A stretch of 45,654 bases of DNA from contig NZ_DATMFZ010000054.1 in assembly GCF_035556675.1 (NCBI RefSeq), positions 1 through 45,654 of the forward strand. The letters run 5' to 3'. Made by a program: the position numbers and the translations under genes. Source of the DNA: Geminicoccus sp035556675. GTDB taxonomy: Bacteria; Pseudomonadota; Alphaproteobacteria; Geminicoccales; Geminicoccaceae. Shown here one piece after another: positions 8,072-16,782 of this stretch; the stretch's first letter is position 1, and every line of letters starts with the position of its first letter. The notes beneath the pieces are model-generated. The model searched no databases. It worked only from the letters and a program-made list of their open reading frames with translations, and was not told the DNA's origin.

Positions 8072-10084
8072 ATGACGAGCAGCACTGTCAGCCGGGCGGT
8101 CGCCCTGTTCGGCACCGAGGAGCCGGTCGCGGCCACCCGGACGCTGAGGGCCGGCCCGCTCGCCTGCACTCTGGACGCCGGCAACCTGCGCCATGTCAGG
8201 CTCGGCAGCCGCGAGGCGATCCGCGCCATCTCCATGATCGTGCGCGACCGCAACTGGGGCACCTATGGGCCCGAGATCGCCGATCTCGAGGTCCAGGAGG
8301 ACCCGGACGGCTTCCGGGTCACCTACCGCGCCACCTGCTCGGACGGCACGCAGACCTTCGCCTATGATGCGGAGATCACCGGTCGGGCTGATGGCTCGCT
8401 GACTTTCCGGGTGCTGGGCGAGGCGCTGACCGACTTCGTCACCAATCGGGCCGGCTTCGTGGTGCTGCACGGAGTGGAGGGCATCGCCGGCGAGCCGGTC
8501 CGGGTCGAGCATGTGGATGGCAGTATCGAGGAGAGCCGCTTTCCCGACCTGATCGACCCGATCCAGCCGTTCAAGGACATCCGCGCGCTCAGCCACGAGG
8601 TCTACCCGGGCGTGCGCGTCACCTGCCGCATGGAGGGTGACGCCTACGAGATGGAGGACCAGCGCAACTGGCTGGATGCCTCCTACAAGACCTATATCCG
8701 CCCGCTAGCTCTGCCCTGGCCCTACACGTTGGAGAAGGGCGAGCGGCTCGACCTGCAGGTGACGCTCTCGGTGGAAGGCACGCTGCCGGCTTTAGAGGCT
8801 GCGGCCCAGGACGAGGCGATCCAGGTCCAGGTCGAGCCCGAAGTGATCGGCCAGATGCCGAAGCTGGCGCTGGTGGTGCCGGCCAATCTGGCGCCGCTGG
8901 CGCTGAACCATGCGGAACTGCTCGGCCGTGCCGCCTTCCCGGTCCATGCCTGCTCGCTTCTGGAAGGCGTCACCGTCGATTCGCTGGACATGGTGGTTCA
9001 TCAGCTGGAAGCGTTCGGTGCGCTGGGCGAGCCGGAGGAGCGCCTACTGGAGGCGGTCCTGCCTTGCCGGGATGCGCTCGGCCGGCCGATCGACGACCCG
9101 ACCACGCTCGCCCGCGACCTCGACCTGCTGGCGACCGCGGTGCGCCGCTCGGGCGTGGACTTCCGTCGGATCGCACTTTCGCCCGCCTGCGACCTGAAGT
9201 CGACCACGCCGGGCGGCATCTGGCCGGCGGCACCCTCCTTCGAGGCGATCCTGGCCGGCGCCAGGGCGGCCTTTCCCGGCTGCGAGATCGGCGGCGGCTT
9301 CTTCGGCAGCTTCACCGAACTCAACCGCAAGCGGCCGCCGCAGGGCCTGTTCGACTTCCTGGGCCACGCCATCTTCCCGACCGTGCATGCCGGCGACGAC
9401 CTTTCGGTGACCGAGGGGCTGGAGGCCCTGCCCTCGCTGCTGCGCTCCGCGCGCGCGATCCTTGGCGAGACAACACCCTATGTACTCTACCCGACCGCCG
9501 TCTCGATGCGGCACAACCCCTATGGCGCGACACCAGCCGAGAACCCGGAGCAGGGCCGCACCGCCATGGCCAGGGTCGACCCGCGCGATCGGGCGCTGCT
9601 GGGGGCTGCCTGGTATGCGGGCCTGCTCGCCCATGCCGCGCAAGGCGGCCTGGACACGCTGTGTCTGGCCGCGGCGGTAGGCCCGTCCGGGCTCGTCATC
9701 ACGCGCCAGCCCTACCCGCAGCCCTGGTTCGACGCGCACCGGGGGGCGATCACCCCTGCCTGGCACGTGCTGACCGGTCATGCCGCCCTGGCCGGGGCCA
9801 GCCTGCGGCAGGCCCGTTCCGCGGCACCCTCGGCCATCCAGGTCCTGGCAGCGGAGAGCGCCGCAGGACTGACGGTCTGGCTGTGCAACCTGACCGGCGC
9901 GCCGCGTCAGGTCCGGCTGGACGGGCTGGATGCCGGCCTGGCGGAGCTGGCGGTTCTGGATGCGGCCGATTTCGAGCGGGCCTGCCAGGACGCGGATTTC
10001 CTGGTCGACAGCGCCGTGCCGCTGCCACCGGGCGACCTCTCCCTGGATGCTTATGCCGTGGTCAGGATCCTGGTCAGGCGCTGA
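8072..10084 (+). CDS. D-apionate-lactonase-like protein (ApnL family)
   Basis: 670 residues. The N-terminal part (about 1-230) has the blocks VRDRNWGTYGPEI, LHGVEGIAGEPV and MEDQRNWLDASYKTY. I recognise these from ApnL, the D-apionolactonase of D-apiose catabolism. Residues about 240-560 look like a TIM-barrel region and the last 100 like a small beta domain. By family it hydrolyses a branched-chain aldonolactone in the cytoplasm. It closes an operon with an aldolase and a 2-hydroxyacid dehydrogenase, but the known apionate genes (oxidoisomerase, kinase, RuBisCO-like enzymes) are absent here. A related substrate is therefore possible. Recognition is from memory of the family; length and motifs fit well. 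Confidence 0.7.
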   Translation: MTSSTVSRAVALFGTEEPVAATRTLRAGPLACTLDAGNLRHVRLGSREAIRAISMIVRDRNWGTYGPEIADLEVQEDPDGFRVTYRATCSDGTQTFAYDAEITGRADGSLTFRVLGEALTDFVTNRAGFVVLHGVEGIAGEPVRVEHVDGSIEESRFPDLIDPIQPFKDIRALSHEVYPGVRVTCRMEGDAYEMEDQRNWLDASYKTYIRPLALPWPYTLEKGERLDLQVTLSVEGTLPALEAAAQDEAIQVQVEPEVIGQMPKLALVVPANLAPLALNHAELLGRAAFPVHACSLLEGVTVDSLDMVVHQLEAFGALGEPEERLLEAVLPCRDALGRPIDDPTTLARDLDLLATAVRRSGVDFRRIALSPACDLKSTTPGGIWPAAPSFEAILAGARAAFPGCEIGGGFFGSFTELNRKRPPQGLFDFLGHAIFPTVHAGDDLSVTEGLEALPSLLRSARAILGETTPYVLYPTAVSMRHNPYGATPAENPEQGRTAMARVDPRDRALLGAAWYAGLLAHAAQGGLDTLCLAAAVGPSGLVITRQPYPQPWFDAHRGAITPAWHVLTGHAALAGASLRQARSAAPSAIQVLAAESAAGLTVWLCNLTGAPRQVRLDGLDAGLAELAVLDAADFERACQDADFLVDSAVPLPPGDLSLDAYAVVRILVRR

Positions 10085-10454
10085 GCCGGCGGGCATTGGC
10101 CCGGGCCCGGCGTCGGAACGGCGTCTGCATCGCGTGTGCGGTACGGGCCATGACCCGCTGGATCTCGCGCGTGAGCTCGTGATCGGCGCGCTGTGCGGCA
10201 CCGAGGTCGAAGCTGAGCGCGCGCTGCCACCACCAGCGCTGCCAGGCCATGGTGAGCGCCGGGGTCGCGAGCATCGCCTTGCCTGCGGCCTCGGTGATGG
10301 CGGCCAGCTTCTCCGTGACCATCAGCGTGGTCTCCGGGTCTTTTGCGACGCCATGCGGATCGGCGGCCATCCGGCCGAGCCTGGCCATGATCGTCGTCCC
10401 GGACGCGGTCAGCAGCGCTGTCAGATTGGAAAGGTCGCGCATCCGACCGGCCAT
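10074..10454 (-). CDS. Small helical protein of unknown function
   Basis: 126 residues, reading against the lactonase gene and overlapping its last 11 bases. ATG at 10454 has a good ribosome site (AGGAG, eight bases upstream), which supports a real gene. The sequence is mostly amphipathic helix. It has a tryptophan cluster (AWQRWWWQRA) near residues 70-80 and a basic C-terminus (RRRARANARR). No signal peptide or membrane segment is seen. Size and helical make-up recall phasin-like granule proteins, but I cannot match a family and do not assign one. Confidence 0.6.
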   Translation of the reverse strand: MAGRMRDLSNLTALLTASGTTIMARLGRMAADPHGVAKDPETTLMVTEKLAAITEAAGKAMLATPALTMAWQRWWWQRALSFDLGAAQRADHELTREIQRVMARTAHAMQTPFRRRARANARRLSA

Positions 10455-10580
10455 GCCTGGAACTCCTGTGGTGGTGTGCTAACGCCTCAGCACGACGCCG
10501 GAACGCGCGGCTCCGGAACCGCGGGATCGACCCCGAGTTCCCGACGGTACCCCGGTAGGATTCAAGGACGGAGGGAGCGG

Positions 10581-11114
10581 ATGAGGCGGAGAGCGGGTGC
10601 TGTCCTGGCTGCCGCAGCCATGCTGGCAAGCGTTGCCGCCATCGGGGCGGCAGCGTGGCGGATACCGCCGAACGCCCCTGCCCGGCAAGCCACCGTGCCA
10701 CCCCCGCCGGCACTCAAGGCCGAGCGCTACCTGGCCCTCACCATGTACCACGAGGCGCGCGGCCAGAGCCGGGACGCGATGCGTGCGGTCGGCTGGGTGG
10801 TCCTGAACCGGGCGCGCGACGCGGAGTTTCCCGACGGAATCCGCGAGGTCGTGGTCGAGCCGACCCGGTCGGGCAAGTGCCAGTTCGGCTGGGCCTGCGG
10901 CGATCTCAGCGTGGACCCGGCCGAGCCGGAGGCTTGGCGGCAGGCGGAAGAGCTCGCGGGCGAACTCCTGTTCCAGCCCAGCCACGACCCGACGGCGGGG
11001 GCACTCTGGTTCTGGGAATCCTGGCGCGAGCGGCCGGGCTGGCTGGGGCCGGACGTACGCGAGACGCTGCAAGTGGGCGGCCACAGCTTCTTCGCGCCAG
11101 GCGACATGAGCTGA
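10581..11114 (+). CDS. SleB-type cell wall hydrolase
   Basis: 177 residues from ATG 10581 with GAGGGAG just upstream. A longer in-frame reading exists but runs through the opposite-strand gene and has no ribosome site. One N-terminal hydrophobic segment (about 6-26) is an anchor or signal. The Hydrolase_2 (SleB/CwlJ) domain begins near residue 48, with the catalytic Glu58 in TMYHEARGQ. VGWVVLNRA, KCQFGWACGD and GALWFWESW follow, as in family members. It should cleave peptidoglycan glycan strands as a lytic-transglycosylase-like enzyme in the periplasm. In non-sporulating Alphaproteobacteria such proteins act in wall remodelling. Confidence 0.87.
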   Translation: MRRRAGAVLAAAAMLASVAAIGAAAWRIPPNAPARQATVPPPPALKAERYLALTMYHEARGQSRDAMRAVGWVVLNRARDAEFPDGIREVVVEPTRSGKCQFGWACGDLSVDPAEPEAWRQAEELAGELLFQPSHDPTAGALWFWESWRERPGWLGPDVRETLQVGGHSFFAPGDMS

Positions 11115-11203
11115 TCCGAGGAGGACTGGCCGGCCGCCTTGCCGGCCCGGCATTGCCATCCTAGGCTTTGCCGCATCTGCTCATCGCATCCGGGCTGCCA
11201 TCG

Positions 11204-12223
11204 ATGACCCCCATCCGCTCCGGCTTCACCGACCTGATCGGCAACACGCCGCTGGTCCGGCTGCGGGGTCCCTCCGAGCGCACCGGCTGCGAGATCCTGG
11301 GCAAGTGCGAGTTCATGAACCCGGGCGGTTCGATCAAGGACCGCGCAGCGCTCGCGATCATCGAGGACGCCGAGGCCAGGGGCCAGATCCGCCCGGGCGG
11401 GATCATCGTCGAGGGTACGGCCGGCAACACCGGGATCGGTCTCGCCCACGTCGCCTCGGCGCGCGGCTACCGGACCGTGATCGTGATCCCGGAGACCCAG
11501 AGCCAGGAGAAGATGGACGCGCTGCGGCTGGCGGGTGCCGACCTGCGCCCGGTGCCGGCGGTGCCCTACAAGGACCCGAACAACTATGTGAAGCTGTCCG
11601 GGCGCCTCGCCGAGGAACTGGCGGCCTCGCATCCTGAGGGCGCGCTCTGGGCCAACCAGTTCGACAATGTCGCAAACCGGCAGGGACATTATCGCACGAC
11701 CGGCCCGGAAATCTGGCAGCAGACCGGCGGCCGGATCGACGCCTTCACCTGCGCGGTCGGCACGGGCGGCACGCTCGCCGGGGTCGCGGACTATCTGAAG
11801 GAGCAGAAGCCGGACGTCCGGATCGTGCTGGCCGATCCGATGGGTGCGGCCCTGTATTCCTGGATCAAGACCGGCGAGCTCAAGAGCAGCGGCAGCTCGA
11901 TCACGGAGGGGATTGGCCAGGGCCGGGTGACCAGGAACCTGGAAAATGCGCGCATCGACGACGCCCTGCAGATCACCGACGAGGAGGCCCTGCCGATCCT
12001 GTTCGCGCTGGCCCAGGAGGAAGGGCTGGTGCTGGGCGGCTCCTCGGCGATCAACGTCACCGCAGCGATCCGGGTCGCCGAGGCGCTGGGGCCCGGCCAC
12101 ACGGTGGTGACGGTGCTGTGCGATGGTGGCGCACGCTACCAGTCGAAGCTCTACAACCCGGCATTCCTGCGGGCGAAGAACCTGCCGGTGCCGCCATGGA
12201 TACCCGAAGGAACGGATCGATGA
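11204..12223 (+). CDS. cysK: Cysteine synthase (O-acetylserine sulfhydrylase family)
   Basis: 339 residues; ATG 11204 is chosen because the family begins right at the IGNTPLVRL block, although an upstream TTG is open. PLP Lys45 lies in PGGSIKDRAAL. The substrate-binding loop is EGTAGNTGIGLA, with Ala where classic CysK has Ser (TSGNTG). The phosphate loop is AVGTGGTLAG. It makes cysteine from O-acetylserine and sulfide, with PLP. The TAGNTG variant is a recognised alphaproteobacterial subgroup. It is coupled by ATGA to a mercaptopyruvate sulfurtransferase, suggesting linked making and breaking of cysteine sulfur. A cystathionine beta-synthase-like role cannot be excluded. Confidence 0.88.
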   Translation: MTPIRSGFTDLIGNTPLVRLRGPSERTGCEILGKCEFMNPGGSIKDRAALAIIEDAEARGQIRPGGIIVEGTAGNTGIGLAHVASARGYRTVIVIPETQSQEKMDALRLAGADLRPVPAVPYKDPNNYVKLSGRLAEELAASHPEGALWANQFDNVANRQGHYRTTGPEIWQQTGGRIDAFTCAVGTGGTLAGVADYLKEQKPDVRIVLADPMGAALYSWIKTGELKSSGSSITEGIGQGRVTRNLENARIDDALQITDEEALPILFALAQEEGLVLGGSSAINVTAAIRVAEALGPGHTVVTVLCDGGARYQSKLYNPAFLRAKNLPVPPWIPEGTDR

Positions 12224-13065
12224 GCCCCCTTCCCGCCCTGGTATCGGTGGACTGGCTGATCCGGCACCAGGGCGACCCGGATGTCCGCATCCTGGACGCG
12301 ACGTTCTATTTGCCGAACCTGAACCGCGACGCCCACGCCGAGTATCTCGAACGGCATCTGCCGGGGGCGGTGTTCTTCGATGTCGAGGTCATCGCGGATC
12401 ATTCCAGCGGCCTGCCCCACATGCTGCCCTCCCCTGAGCAGTTCGGCCGGCAGGTGGGCGAGCTCGGCATCGACAATGCGGACCGGGTGGTGGTCTATGA
12501 CTCCAACCGGTTCCTGGCCGCGGCCCGGGCCTGGTGGATGTTCCGGACGATGGGCCACCAGGACGTGATGGTGCTGGATGGCGGCCTCGCTGCCTGGCAG
12601 GCGGCGGGCCAGAAGCTGGAGTCCGGCGAGGTCCGCCCCCCGGCCAGGCGCTTCGTGGCGCATTTCCGGCCGGCGCTGGTCCTGGACCTGGACGGGGTGC
12701 GCACAGCACTGGACGAAGGCAGCAGCCAGGTCGTCGATGTCCGCTCGCCCGGCCGGTTCCGCGGAACCGATCCCGAGCCGCGGGCCGGGCTGCGCTCGGG
12801 CCACATGCCCGGTGCCGTGAACCTGCCCTACGGCGAGCTGATCGACACGGATGGCCGCCTCTTGCCGAACGACCGGCTGCAGATGGCGCTGGACGGTGCC
12901 GGGATCGACCTGCGCCTGCCGGTCGCCGCCAGCTGCGGCTCGGGCGTGTCGGCGGCAGTGCTGGCACTGGCCGCCTACCAGCTCGGCAAGGAGGACCTCG
13001 CCGTCTATGACGGGTCATGGACGGAATGGGGCGGCCGGCAGGATACTCCGGTCGTCAGGGAATGA
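12220..13065 (+). CDS. sseA: 3-mercaptopyruvate sulfurtransferase
   Basis: 281 residues with two rhodanese domains: an inactive N-terminal one (about 8-130) and a catalytic C-terminal one (about 155-280). The active loop is CGSGVSA with Cys239. CGSGV(T/S)A is the mercaptopyruvate type, unlike the CRKGVT loop of thiosulfate sulfurtransferases. It transfers sulfur from 3-mercaptopyruvate to thiols or cyanide, giving pyruvate. The start overlaps the cysK stop (ATGA), with GAAGGA upstream. Its 3' end overlaps the convergent GNAT gene by 11 bases. Confidence 0.92.
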   Translation: MSPLPALVSVDWLIRHQGDPDVRILDATFYLPNLNRDAHAEYLERHLPGAVFFDVEVIADHSSGLPHMLPSPEQFGRQVGELGIDNADRVVVYDSNRFLAAARAWWMFRTMGHQDVMVLDGGLAAWQAAGQKLESGEVRPPARRFVAHFRPALVLDLDGVRTALDEGSSQVVDVRSPGRFRGTDPEPRAGLRSGHMPGAVNLPYGELIDTDGRLLPNDRLQMALDGAGIDLRLPVAASCGSGVSAAVLALAAYQLGKEDLAVYDGSWTEWGGRQDTPVVRE

Positions 13066-13660
13066 TCGGGGCCTGGGGAGCCGCGTCCATCGGCAGGTGA
13101 CCGGTCAGGCGCGGGTCCGGGTCCAGGTCGAGGGCGAAACGGTAGGGTACGAAGCCCGAGCGCCGGTAGAAGGCCAGTGCGGAGCGGTGGTCGTAGTTGC
13201 AGGTATGCACCCAGAAGCGGCGGATCGGCTGGCGATAGGCCAAGGTGATGGCGTTCTCCATCAGCCAGCGACCGGCGCGCGTGCCGATCAGGGCGTCGGT
13301 CAGGCCGAAATAGCTGAGCTCCACCTCCCCTTCCTTGCGGAAGTCCAGCTCCAGCATGCCTTCCGGGCTGCCGTTCAGCTCGACCACCCGCACCTCGACC
13401 TTCGGGTCGTGGACGATCGCGGCCAGCTCCGCATCCGCCAGGAGCCGCCGGCCGTACCAGAGCCAGGGCTCGCCTACCTTCGCGAACAAAGCGCGGTACC
13501 AGTCCAGGTCCGGGCGCTCGACATGGCGCAGGACCGCGCCGTCGGGCGGCGCTACCTCGCGCGGCGCGGGCCGCTCGGTCATCTCCAGGCACACCACCAC
13601 CGAGGGCAGCATGCCCTTGGGCAGCAGGTAGAAACCGGCTTCCAGCTCCAGCTCGGTCAC
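13055..13660 (-). CDS. GNAT-family N-acetyltransferase
   Basis: 201 residues from GTG 13660, overlapping the stop of the upstream MBL gene (GTGA). The acetyl-CoA region is degenerate but recognisable: GMLELDFRKEGEVELSYFGLT, then GTRAGRWLMENAITLAYR and a C-terminal HRSALAFYRRSGFVPYR, the classic GNAT motif B. It would acetylate a small amine or protein N-terminus; the substrate is unknown. It is the last gene of the long minus-strand block. Confidence 0.85.
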   Translation of the reverse strand: MTELELEAGFYLLPKGMLPSVVVCLEMTERPAPREVAPPDGAVLRHVERPDLDWYRALFAKVGEPWLWYGRRLLADAELAAIVHDPKVEVRVVELNGSPEGMLELDFRKEGEVELSYFGLTDALIGTRAGRWLMENAITLAYRQPIRRFWVHTCNYDHRSALAFYRRSGFVPYRFALDLDPDPRLTGHLPMDAAPQAPIIP

Positions 13661-14433
13661 GACGCCTCCAGCTCGATCACCTGCCCGTCATAGGCCGGGC
13701 GGACATGCTCCGGCAGCCGGGCGCACCAGGTGGCATAGTCAACCTCGTGGTTCATGTGGGTGAACCAGGCCCGCTCCGGCCGGAGCCGGTCGATCCAGCC
13801 CATGGTCCGCTCCAGATGGGCATGGGTCGGATGCGGGCGCTCGCGCAGGCAGTCGACGATCCAGTAGCGCACGCCCGACAGCGCGGCAAAGGCCGTATCG
13901 TCCAGCCAGTCCACGTCGGTGGAATAGGCGAAGTCACCAATCCTGAAGCCCCAGCTCTCCCCCTGGCCGTGACGCTGGCGGAACGGCACCAGCGTGGTGG
14001 CACCGATCCGGAACGGTCCGTCGAACGGGCGCGGGTCCATGGACGGCCTCCAGAAGCCGCCGTTCGGATGGCGGTCCGGATAAAAGGCATAGTCGAACCG
14101 GGCGCGGATCTGCGCCAGGACATCGGGGGCGCCATAGGCCGGCAGCTGGGCGTCCATGGCGTTGTTGACGCCGCGGATGTCGTCGATGCCGTGGGTGTGG
14201 TCGGCATGGGCGTGGGTGAAGACCAGCGCGTCCAGCCGGTCGACATCGGCACTCAGGAGCTGCATGCGCAGGTCCGGCCCGCAGTCGAACAGGATCAGGC
14301 TGCCCCGGTCCTCCACCAGGATCGAAGCGCGCAGCCGCTTGTTCCTGGGATCGGTGGACAGGCAGACCGGGCAGCGGCAGCCGATCTGCGGCACGCCCGA
14401 CGAGGTGCCGCAGCCGAGCACGGTGATCCTCAT
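13657..14433 (-). CDS. MBL-fold metallohydrolase (PhnP-like)
   Basis: 258 residues. The metal motif is THAHADH (His74, His76, Asp78, His79). The N-terminal CGTSSGVPQIGCRCPVC carries the three-cysteine structural zinc site seen in PhnP phosphodiesterases (Cys19, Cys21, Cys24). Further ligands are probably in AYSTDVDWL and the C-terminal HMNHE. It is probably a cytoplasmic phosphodiesterase or lactone/ester hydrolase. It is the usual neighbour of tatD and metG in Alphaproteobacteria and overlaps tatD by ATGA. No phn genes are near, so a phosphonate role is not implied. Confidence 0.9.
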   Translation of the reverse strand: MRITVLGCGTSSGVPQIGCRCPVCLSTDPRNKRLRASILVEDRGSLILFDCGPDLRMQLLSADVDRLDALVFTHAHADHTHGIDDIRGVNNAMDAQLPAYGAPDVLAQIRARFDYAFYPDRHPNGGFWRPSMDPRPFDGPFRIGATTLVPFRQRHGQGESWGFRIGDFAYSTDVDWLDDTAFAALSGVRYWIVDCLRERPHPTHAHLERTMGWIDRLRPERAWFTHMNHEVDYATWCARLPEHVRPAYDGQVIELEAS

Positions 14434-15215
14434 GCGGCGGGCTTGATCCGCGGGAACAGGCGCTCGGCATTGGCGCTGGTCACCCGCTCCACCTCGGCCA
14501 CGCTCAGGCCCAGCACCTCGGCGAGCTTCGCCGCCACATGGGCGACATAGGCCGGCTCGTTCGGCTTGCCGCGCTTGGGCACCGGGGCCAGGTAGGGCGC
14601 GTCAGTCTCCAGCACCAGGGAATCCAGCGGCATCTGCCGGATCGTGTCGCGGATCAGATCGCTCCTGGGGAAGGTCAGGATCCCGCCGATGCCCAGATGC
14701 AGGCCCATGGTCACCGCGCGCTCGGCCAGCCGCCGCGACGACGAGTAGCAGTGGATCACGCCGGTAAACGGCTGGCGGCGCATCGCCTCCTCCAGCAGGT
14801 CCATCGTGTCGTCGTCGGCATCGCGGGTATGCACCACCAGCGGCAGGCCGGTCGCCTGGGCGACATGGATGTGCAGGAGGAAGGAGCGGCGCTGCGCGTC
14901 GCGCGGGGCGTTGTCGTAGAAATAGTCCAGCCCGCTTTCGCCGATCCCGACCACGCGCGGATTCTCGGCGGCCTTCAGCAGCAGGTCAGGGTCCGGGAAG
15001 CCCTCCTTGCCGGCCTCGTGCGGATGGACCCCGATCGTGCAGAACACGTTCGGGTGGTCATGCGCGATCGCGCGGATCTTCTCGAAGGCGGAGAGCTTCG
15101 TGCCGATCGTGATCATCCGGTCGACACCGGCCGCTGCGGCGCGCTCCAGCACCGCCGGCAACTGCTCGGTCAGTCCGGGATAGTCCAGGTGGCAGTGGGT
15201 ATCGACGATCGTCAT
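14430..15215 (-). CDS. TatD-family metal-dependent hydrolase
   Basis: 261 residues from ATG 15215, which overlaps the metG stop (ATGA); a longer reading from 15230 is less likely. Metal-binding motifs are VDTHCHLDY at the start, IGESGLDYF, HTRDADDD, GVIHCYSS and ETDAPYLAP. This is the YcfH/TatD set for an amidohydrolase-like barrel with two divalent metals. The family shows 3'-5' exonuclease or D-aminoacyl-tRNA deacylase activity; the role in this organism is not settled. It forms part of the conserved tmk-holB-metG-tatD block. Confidence 0.92.
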   Translation of the reverse strand: MTIVDTHCHLDYPGLTEQLPAVLERAAAAGVDRMITIGTKLSAFEKIRAIAHDHPNVFCTIGVHPHEAGKEGFPDPDLLLKAAENPRVVGIGESGLDYFYDNAPRDAQRRSFLLHIHVAQATGLPLVVHTRDADDDTMDLLEEAMRRQPFTGVIHCYSSSRRLAERAVTMGLHLGIGGILTFPRSDLIRDTIRQMPLDSLVLETDAPYLAPVPKRGKPNEPAYVAHVAAKLAEVLGLSVAEVERVTSANAERLFPRIKPAA

Positions 15216-16744
15216 GCCGGTTCCTGCCACTTCGGGAACACGCCCTCCGGCTTGGGCAGCTTCGTGCCCGGGACGAGCGCCGCGCCCGGATCGGTGACGT
15301 GGACCAGCAGCCGCCGCTCCGCCGGCACCGCCAGCTGGTCCAGAACCTTGGTCGAGGCCGTCGGCATGAAGGCCTGGGTGAGGATCGCGATCCGGCGGAT
15401 CGTCTCGACCAGCACCCAGAGCACCGTGTTCATCCGGTCGGGATCGGTCTTGCGCAGGGTCCAGGGCGCCTGGGTGTCGATCCAGCGGTTGGCGTCCGCG
15501 ATCACCGCGAAGATCGACTCCAGTGCCTTGTGCGGTGCCTGCACGTCCATGTCCGCGCGCACCCTCGCCACCAGCCCGGCCGCGGCATCGAGCAGCTCAT
15601 GGTCGGCCGCGGTCAGTACGCCCCTGGCCGGTACCGCGGCGCCGGCGTTCTTCTGGATGAAGGACAGGACGCGCAGGCCGAGATTGCCGTAGTCGTTGGC
15701 CAGGTCGGCGTTCATCCGCCGGATCATCGCCGCGCGACTGTAGTCGCCGTCCGCACCGAACGGCACCTCGCGCAGCAGGAAGTAGCGGGTCTGGTCCAGG
15801 CCGAACGTCTCGATCAGCTGGAGCGGGTCGATCACGTTGCCGACCGATTTCGAGATCTTCTGCCCCTCGTTGGTCCACCAGCCATGGGCGAACACGCGCC
15901 TGGGCGGCGGCAGGTCGGCGGCCATCAGGAAGGCCGGCCAGTAGATCGCGTGGAAGCGCAGGATGTCCTTGCCGACCACATGGACATCGGCCGGCCAGAA
16001 GGTCCGCCAGGCCTCGGTATCGTCGGGGTAGCCGACCGCGGTCAGGTAGTTGGTGAGCGCGTCCAGCCAGACATACATGACATGGTCGGGGTCGTTCGGG
16101 ACCGGCACGCCCCACTTGAAGGTCGTCCTGGAGACCGAGAGGTCGCGCAGGTTCGACTTCACGAAGCTGATCACTTCGTTGCGCCGCGACGGCGGCAGGA
16201 TGAAGTCCGGGTTCGTTTCGTAGAACTGGAGCAGCCGGTCCTGCCAGGCGGACAGGCGGAAGAAGTAGGACGGCTCCTCGACCCACTCGACCGGTGCACC
16301 GGTGGGCGCCTTGCCGTCGGTGATCTCGCTCTCGTCGAAGAACGCCTCGTCGCGCACCGAGTACCAGCCGGCATACTTGCCCAGATAGATCTCGCCCTTC
16401 TCCACCAGCACGTTCCACAGATGCTGGACGGCACGGTAGTGGCGCTTCTCGGTGGTGCGGATGAAGTCGTCGTGGGAGAAGCCCATCGCGTCGGCCAGGC
16501 GACGGAAGCGCTGGCTGACCTCGTCGGTGAAGGTCTGCGGGTCCTTGCCGGCGGCCTGGGCGGCCTTCTCGACCTTCTGGCCGTGCTCGTCCGTGCCGGT
16601 CAGGAACCACACCTTCTTGCCGTCGAGCCGGGCGAACCTCGCGAATGCGTCGCAGGCGAGCGTGGTGTAGGCGTGGCCGATATGCGGGCTGTCGTTGACG
16701 TAGTAGATCGGCGTGGTGATGTAGAAACGCTCGCCCGCGCTCAT
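15212..16744 (-). CDS. metG: Methionyl-tRNA synthetase
   Basis: 510 residues from ATG 16744, with AAGGA ten bases upstream. This start gives the usual opening MSAGERFYITTPIYYVN. A GTG at 16786 overlapping the holB stop would add 14 residues. The class I signatures are HIGH (21-24, SPHIGHAYTT) and KISKS (QKISKSVGN). The zinc-knuckle cysteines of the E. coli type are missing, as in the shorter bacterial MetG class, and there is no C-terminal dimerisation domain. It charges tRNA-Met. It is translated in a chain with holB and tatD. Confidence 0.96.
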   Translation of the reverse strand: MSAGERFYITTPIYYVNDSPHIGHAYTTLACDAFARFARLDGKKVWFLTGTDEHGQKVEKAAQAAGKDPQTFTDEVSQRFRRLADAMGFSHDDFIRTTEKRHYRAVQHLWNVLVEKGEIYLGKYAGWYSVRDEAFFDESEITDGKAPTGAPVEWVEEPSYFFRLSAWQDRLLQFYETNPDFILPPSRRNEVISFVKSNLRDLSVSRTTFKWGVPVPNDPDHVMYVWLDALTNYLTAVGYPDDTEAWRTFWPADVHVVGKDILRFHAIYWPAFLMAADLPPPRRVFAHGWWTNEGQKISKSVGNVIDPLQLIETFGLDQTRYFLLREVPFGADGDYSRAAMIRRMNADLANDYGNLGLRVLSFIQKNAGAAVPARGVLTAADHELLDAAAGLVARVRADMDVQAPHKALESIFAVIADANRWIDTQAPWTLRKTDPDRMNTVLWVLVETIRRIAILTQAFMPTASTKVLDQLAVPAERRLLVHVTDPGAALVPGTKLPKPEGVFPKWQEPA

Positions 16745-16782
16745 GTCGATCGGATCCTTCGGAAGGCTCGCCGCTGCCGCGC

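Noticed and set aside
9930..10580. A long N-terminal extension of the SleB-type hydrolase
   Set aside because: It runs through the lactonase end and the opposite-strand gene. A strong ribosome site and a signal-like segment mark the start at 10581.
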